Under the pieces are notes generated by a model. The model was not told the DNA's origin. It did not search any database and was given only the letters and a program-made list of their open reading frames with translations. From contig JAPLDV010000797.1 of the NCBI GenBank assembly GCA_026391235.1, positions 1-9,496 on the forward strand: DNA of 9,496 bases, read 5' to 3'. The stretch is from Bacteroidia bacterium. Its GTDB lineage: Bacteria; Bacteroidota; Bacteroidia; Bacteroidales; UBA12481. This document shows positions 6,396 to 9,496 of this stretch, in pieces; position 1 is the first letter of the stretch, and each line of letters opens with the position of its first letter. The position numbers and the translations under genes are program-made.

Positions 6396-8255
6396 TTAAT
6401 TAAATACTAACTTTTCAATAATTTTAGGAACTACTTGCTCTGTGGCGATTGAAATAATTACGGGAGCTAAAAACTTGGCAATCTCTTTTAAATAGTTTGG
6501 TGTGATTTTTACTTGTTCGATTTCCCGAACAAAATTCATTAACCTTTCAAGCTCCTCAAGAGTAGCTCTGTATTCAATAGTTTCATCAAAAGATTTAATT
6601 TCTATGTTGTCCTTAGTAAATATTTTCTTTCTTAAAATTTCAATTCGATTGCTTAAATAAATAATTGCTTGCTCTTTCTTTTTAGTCAGAATCTTTTTAA
6701 TTATGCTTTCATTGGAATAGAATTGAAAAATTAAAAGTGAAGTAAAGAATAAAGCAGTAATTAAAACTTGAGTATCAATTTGACATCCCTTAAATGAAAA
6801 GGAAATATTTTTTAACAACAAAATAGCAATTGTATAAAATGCAGTGATATAAAAGAAAGCAAATTGTTTTCCTCCTAATCCCAGTGCAATAAAAATTGCA
6901 CCGATAACTAAAATTAAAAACTTAAAAATCCAAAATGGATCTGCATATGACGAACTAATTAGTTTTACAACCCCTGGTTGGTTGTAAAAAATGATCGTAG
7001 TTAATACTATTGTTAAAGTCATAAAAACTACTAATATTAATCTGCTTGAATACGAGTGGAGTTTTCGCAATGGTGCTATGTTAGCAAATCTATTGAATGG
7101 ACTTAGTTTCAAAGGAATTACTGATATTCCTTTCATTATGTAAGTGCAGGTACCCATGGAAATCCAAATCCCAATGCCAAAGATATAGATACAAATAAAC
7201 CAAAAGAAAAGGTCAAATAATGAATTTATTAAATCATACCTATAAAGCCAATCCAATTTATAATATGATACAATTGCCCATGAGAAGATTGGTAAAAATA
7301 TCACAATTCCAATTAATATTTTAATTCCAAGAATCCAAGATTTGGTTTTAATTTTTTTTTCGAGAAAAGTATAAACGAATACGACAAATATTATAGCAAC
7401 AAGAATAGAACTACCAATTAAAAATCCTGTCAAATGAAATTTTGATAGAAGCCAAGTTAAGTATAAAAATAAAATAGTTAAAATTCCAACAACATAATCA
7501 CTCTGTGTCAGTTGGGGAAAACCTTTCCCTTTTTGAACGCCAATAAATCTACTCAAAGTGTAATTCCTCCAATGTACAAATTCGTTTTCACCTTTGACAT
7601 CAAATAAATTTCTGAATTCATCAGAGTTTGATAAATAACTAAAGTATCTCTCAACTAAAATGAGTACTGCAACAACTCCAATTGCTGCTGTAGTTTTTGA
7701 AATAAAATTTAACACTGTTACAGTTGTCCTGTCTGCATCGAAATGAAAAAACAACCAAGGTAAAAAACTAATTAATAAAAGGACTCCTCCAAAAACAAGA
7801 GCGCCAACTGCTTTAATTTTAAAAATTTTTCCTGATTTTCTAACTAACCAAGTGATCGCTGAATTTCCAGAATATGGTTTTATTTTTTCAACATCGTTCT
7901 CACGGTTGCCAAAAAGGTGTGACCAAATATTTCTCAGTTTTTCCTCTGAATAGTTGGCATAAACATCAAAAAGATTTTTACAACTAGAACATTTTTGAAC
8001 TCGATATTGGATATTTAAGCCTGGAGAAGCTATTCGCAATATTCCTATGTTTTCCCAATTCAGTAAAGGAAGATAATCCTTGCCTATCCTTGACCATCCA
8101 GTTTTGCTAAACACTTCATCGTCATTTTTCGGGTCGAATCTCCCAATATCTCTTGTGTATGGAACGCACTTAATGTCATCGGTTGCGCCTAAGTTATTAG
8201 GGCAAGGCACATCAAATCTTGAATCGCAATATGGACAAGCTAGTGTTAGATTCAT
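6396..8255 (-). CDS. Polytopic membrane protein with Cys-rich zinc-ribbon-like N-terminus (unknown function)
   Basis: 619 residues from ATG 8255, not recognised. The first 115 residues are cytosolic in character and contain CPYC (7-10), Cys18, Cys30 and CSSC (89-92); CPYC plus CSSC is the pattern of a split zinc ribbon. About ten hydrophobic segments follow, near 148-171, 178-201, 254-271, 276-298, 308-330, 343-368, 404-424, 442-461, 464-481 and 495-512. Basic loops such as KKIKTKSW (300-307) suggest both ends are cytosolic. Residues 513-585 are charged and probably coiled-coil (KKKEQAIIYLSNRIEILRKK; TLEELERLMNFVREIE). The last 30 form an amphipathic or hydrophobic helix (FLAPVIISIATEQVV). 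No transporter or enzyme motif is visible. It follows the smaller membrane protein gene by 21 bases and shares its low GC; for example, 7201-7260 has 14 G+C in 60 against 26 in 2401-2460. The pair was probably acquired separately from BREX. A transporter, channel or membrane-acting defence effector are all possible. Confidence 0.8.
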   Translation of the reverse strand: MNLTLACPYCDSRFDVPCPNNLGATDDIKCVPYTRDIGRFDPKNDDEVFSKTGWSRIGKDYLPLLNWENIGILRIASPGLNIQYRVQKCSSCKNLFDVYANYSEEKLRNIWSHLFGNRENDVEKIKPYSGNSAITWLVRKSGKIFKIKAVGALVFGGVLLLISFLPWLFFHFDADRTTVTVLNFISKTTAAIGVVAVLILVERYFSYLSNSDEFRNLFDVKGENEFVHWRNYTLSRFIGVQKGKGFPQLTQSDYVVGILTILFLYLTWLLSKFHLTGFLIGSSILVAIIFVVFVYTFLEKKIKTKSWILGIKILIGIVIFLPIFSWAIVSYYKLDWLYRYDLINSLFDLFFWFICIYIFGIGIWISMGTCTYIMKGISVIPLKLSPFNRFANIAPLRKLHSYSSRLILVVFMTLTIVLTTIIFYNQPGVVKLISSSYADPFWIFKFLILVIGAIFIALGLGGKQFAFFYITAFYTIAILLLKNISFSFKGCQIDTQVLITALFFTSLLIFQFYSNESIIKKILTKKKEQAIIYLSNRIEILRKKIFTKDNIEIKSFDETIEYRATLEELERLMNFVREIEQVKITPNYLKEIAKFLAPVIISIATEQVVPKIIEKLVFN

Positions 8256-8276
8256 AGGTGCTTTAACGATTGATTC

Positions 8277-9188
8277 TTATTTTTTTCTTTTGCGAATAAA
8301 ATAAGTTGGAATGCTGACAAATATAAAAACCAAAACAGCTGCTATGTTAAATGTTATTCTGTTCTCTTTTGTTTTAGGGTCTCCTTGACTTTTACGAACG
8401 AATTTATAGTTCTTATAATCTGATTCCGATAAAAATTTCAAGGGCATATCTTGTAGGAGGGAATATTCTGAAATTACATTCTTGTCCAGCAAACGAGACA
8501 AATGATTCCATGTTTGAACACCAGCCTTAATCCTTCGGTTATCGAACACAACATCAATGAGTTCACCTGAGCTTATTTTTTCTCCAGTTGAACTAATTTT
8601 AGTTTTGTAATAATTTCCATTTTCGTCTTTATCAATTGCTATAATAATGTGCTCAACTACTGGAGGGAAATAATAATCGCTGTTGCTTGTTTCAAATCTT
8701 ATTCGTTGGACGAGGCCGGTTGATTTATTCACATTAATTTGAAAATACTCAATGTCATAAAGGGGATAGCCATAATAAGCTGCTCTAAAAATAGAATACA
8801 AATAATGAATTGTTTTGTTCGGATTAATTTCGTTTTCCCACGCAAAATGATAATTAAGGTCAATTGTGCTATCGTTAGGAGTTGCTTCATACCAAATCCA
8901 TTCAAGTTTTGGTGTTGGAGTTGATGGCCGTAAGTACATTTCTGGTTTGTATTGTTGAGCCAAATTTTCAATCGTAAATATTTCCCCCCCTATATTTAAA
9001 GTATCGGAGGGTAAAAATGTTTTGTAGGACCTTTTGTCTCGTCCTGTAAAGTATGAAGCAATTAAAACAGATAAAAGAAGAATTAAACAAAAGAGAAGAA
9101 TGTTTACAAAAATTTTAAGAATAATCATTGTTTGATATTGGTTTCGTTTTTTAATATGTTTATTTTTCTGTTTGATATTATTTGTCAT
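8277..9188 (-). CDS. Membrane-anchored protein with large extracytoplasmic domain (unknown function)
   Basis: 303 residues from ATG 9188, not recognised. The N-terminus is strongly basic (NNIKQKNKHIKKRNQ), followed by a membrane segment at about 22-45 (IILKIFVNILLFCLILLL). Residues 46-278 are hydrophilic and probably periplasmic, and a second segment at 279-298 ends in the basic tail FIRKRKK. The positive-inside rule places both ends in the cytosol. The outer domain is rich in aromatic and acidic residues (LEWIWYEATPND, 95-106; YGYPLYDIEYFQI, 139-151; PPVVEHIIIAID, 175-186), a beta-rich composition without Cys. The frame extends upstream to a GTG at 9230 (317 residues), but the extra residues (MSYVQYYGDS) look unlike the basic N-terminus, and neither start has a Shine-Dalgarno site. 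It is the first gene of the AT-rich pair; the 619-residue gene starts 21 bases after its stop, so they are likely co-transcribed. The outer domain may sense or bind something for the partner, but that is speculation. Confidence 0.75.
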   Translation of the reverse strand: MTNNIKQKNKHIKKRNQYQTMIILKIFVNILLFCLILLLSVLIASYFTGRDKRSYKTFLPSDTLNIGGEIFTIENLAQQYKPEMYLRPSTPTPKLEWIWYEATPNDSTIDLNYHFAWENEINPNKTIHYLYSIFRAAYYGYPLYDIEYFQINVNKSTGLVQRIRFETSNSDYYFPPVVEHIIIAIDKDENGNYYKTKISSTGEKISSGELIDVVFDNRRIKAGVQTWNHLSRLLDKNVISEYSLLQDMPLKFLSESDYKNYKFVRKSQGDPKTKENRITFNIAAVLVFIFVSIPTYFIRKRKK

Positions 9189-9496
9189 TTTAAAGTTCAC
9201 ACTGTCGCCATAGTATTGTACATAACTCACTTATAGGTAGTGCAACCTCATAATTATTCATCCGTTTACCGCATATATGTTTGATCCGTGTCGTACAAGG
9301 TCGTCGGAAATATAATGAAATCTTCATTTTATAAATTCATACCTGCCAAGTTAAGGAAAGTTCAAACATCCTTAACACTAATGGATAATATTTTACGATG
9401 AAAACTTCTTGATTAAGCGCCATGGGCAATCCCCTTGTCACCTCTCGATCCACAATATTGAGTTCCCGGGGAAGCATTGTACTGTTGTGCAGGCTA
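9189..9496. other. Largely non-coding upstream region of the membrane pair
   Basis: 308 bases at the right edge. It contains an AT-only-stem inverted repeat, AATGAA-ATC-TTCATT (9314-9328), too weak to call a terminator. TTGTAC (minus strand, 9289-9284) lies upstream of ATATAT-like sequence and could be part of a promoter for the membrane pair, but the match is poor. Bases 9380-9496 are visibly richer in G+C than the pair and may belong to the next gene or island boundary. I recognise no tRNA, integrase or attachment site. Confidence 0.35.
9337..9496 (-). CDS. Possible 3' end of an ORF entering from the right edge
   Basis: A minus-strand frame is open from the window edge to TGA at 9337-9339, about 52 codons, including MLPRELNIVDREV and QEVFIVKYYPLVL. 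I recognise no family. An overlapping frame also reads through the G+C-richer part (AQQYNASPGTQYCGSRGDK) before a stop at about 9418. Two competing short frames without a visible start make either one weak, and the chance of a random 52-codon frame is not small. Only sequence to the right can decide. Confidence 0.15.
   Translation of the reverse strand, partial: SLHNSTMLPRELNIVDREVTRGLPMALNQEVFIVKYYPLVLRMFELSLTWQV

Noticed and set aside
8277..9188. Vps62-like or similar fold for the outer domain of the 303-residue protein
   Set aside because: Only a vague pattern of aromatic and acidic residues is shared; the defining HEGDWE-like motif is absent.
9314..9328. AATGAA-ATC-TTCATT hairpin as a terminator
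   Set aside because: Stem is almost all A/T with a three-base loop and no clean T-run, so it is too weak to call.
9380..9496. End of a group II intron or other mobile element at the right edge
   Set aside because: No intron domain V motif, terminal inverted repeat or transposase/reverse transcriptase sequence is visible in the available bases.
1..9496. CRISPR array or tandem repeats
   Set aside because: No regularly spaced repeats of suitable length were seen on either strand.

Overview
Every gene that can be supported lies on the minus strand, so the window reads from right to left. The best-supported content is the promoter-proximal part of a BREX phage-defence operon: brxA, then brxB, then brxC, with brxC running off the left edge. 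The methylase (pglX), the phosphatase (pglZ) and brxL or an equivalent would lie beyond base 1, so the BREX subtype cannot be assigned. The host is probably a member of the Bacteroidota. This is an inference from moderate GC in the BREX part, weak or absent Shine-Dalgarno sites, and a Bacteroidota-type promoter match (TTTTG, 19 bases, CATTTTTG) upstream of brxA. No rRNA or tRNA confirms it.

Layout in transcription order (right to left). Bases 9496-9189 are mostly non-coding, with a doubtful ORF end entering from the right edge. Bases 9188-8277 and 8255-6396 hold two AT-rich genes 21 bases apart. The first encodes a protein anchored by two membrane helices with a large extracytoplasmic domain. 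The second encodes a 619-residue protein with about ten membrane helices, a Cys-rich zinc-ribbon-like N-terminus and a cytosolic helical tail. I recognise neither, and this pair is the strongest candidate for something undescribed. Bases 6395-6185 are intergenic and mark a change in base composition. Bases 6184-4662 hold three small genes: the N-terminal domain of a GIY-YIG nuclease family protein without its nuclease domain, an HhH-GPD (DNA glycosylase-like) protein, and an ASCH/PUA-like protein. A hairpin plus T-run terminator follows the ASCH gene. Bases 4631-4418 carry the likely brxA promoter and repeated GGGTAA/TTACCC elements. Bases 4417-1 are brxA, brxB and brxC, tightly packed.

How the parts may work together (inference): BREX blocks phage replication and marks host DNA by adenine methylation. 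BrxA is a DNA-binding protein, BrxB is small and of unknown biochemistry, and BrxC is a large P-loop ATPase. The ASCH, HhH-GPD and GIY-YIG-associated domains all belong to nucleic-acid recognition or modified-base biology, so they may form a small accessory module next to BREX. The membrane pair looks like a separately acquired cargo, possibly a membrane-acting defence module. Most of the window therefore looks like a defence island.
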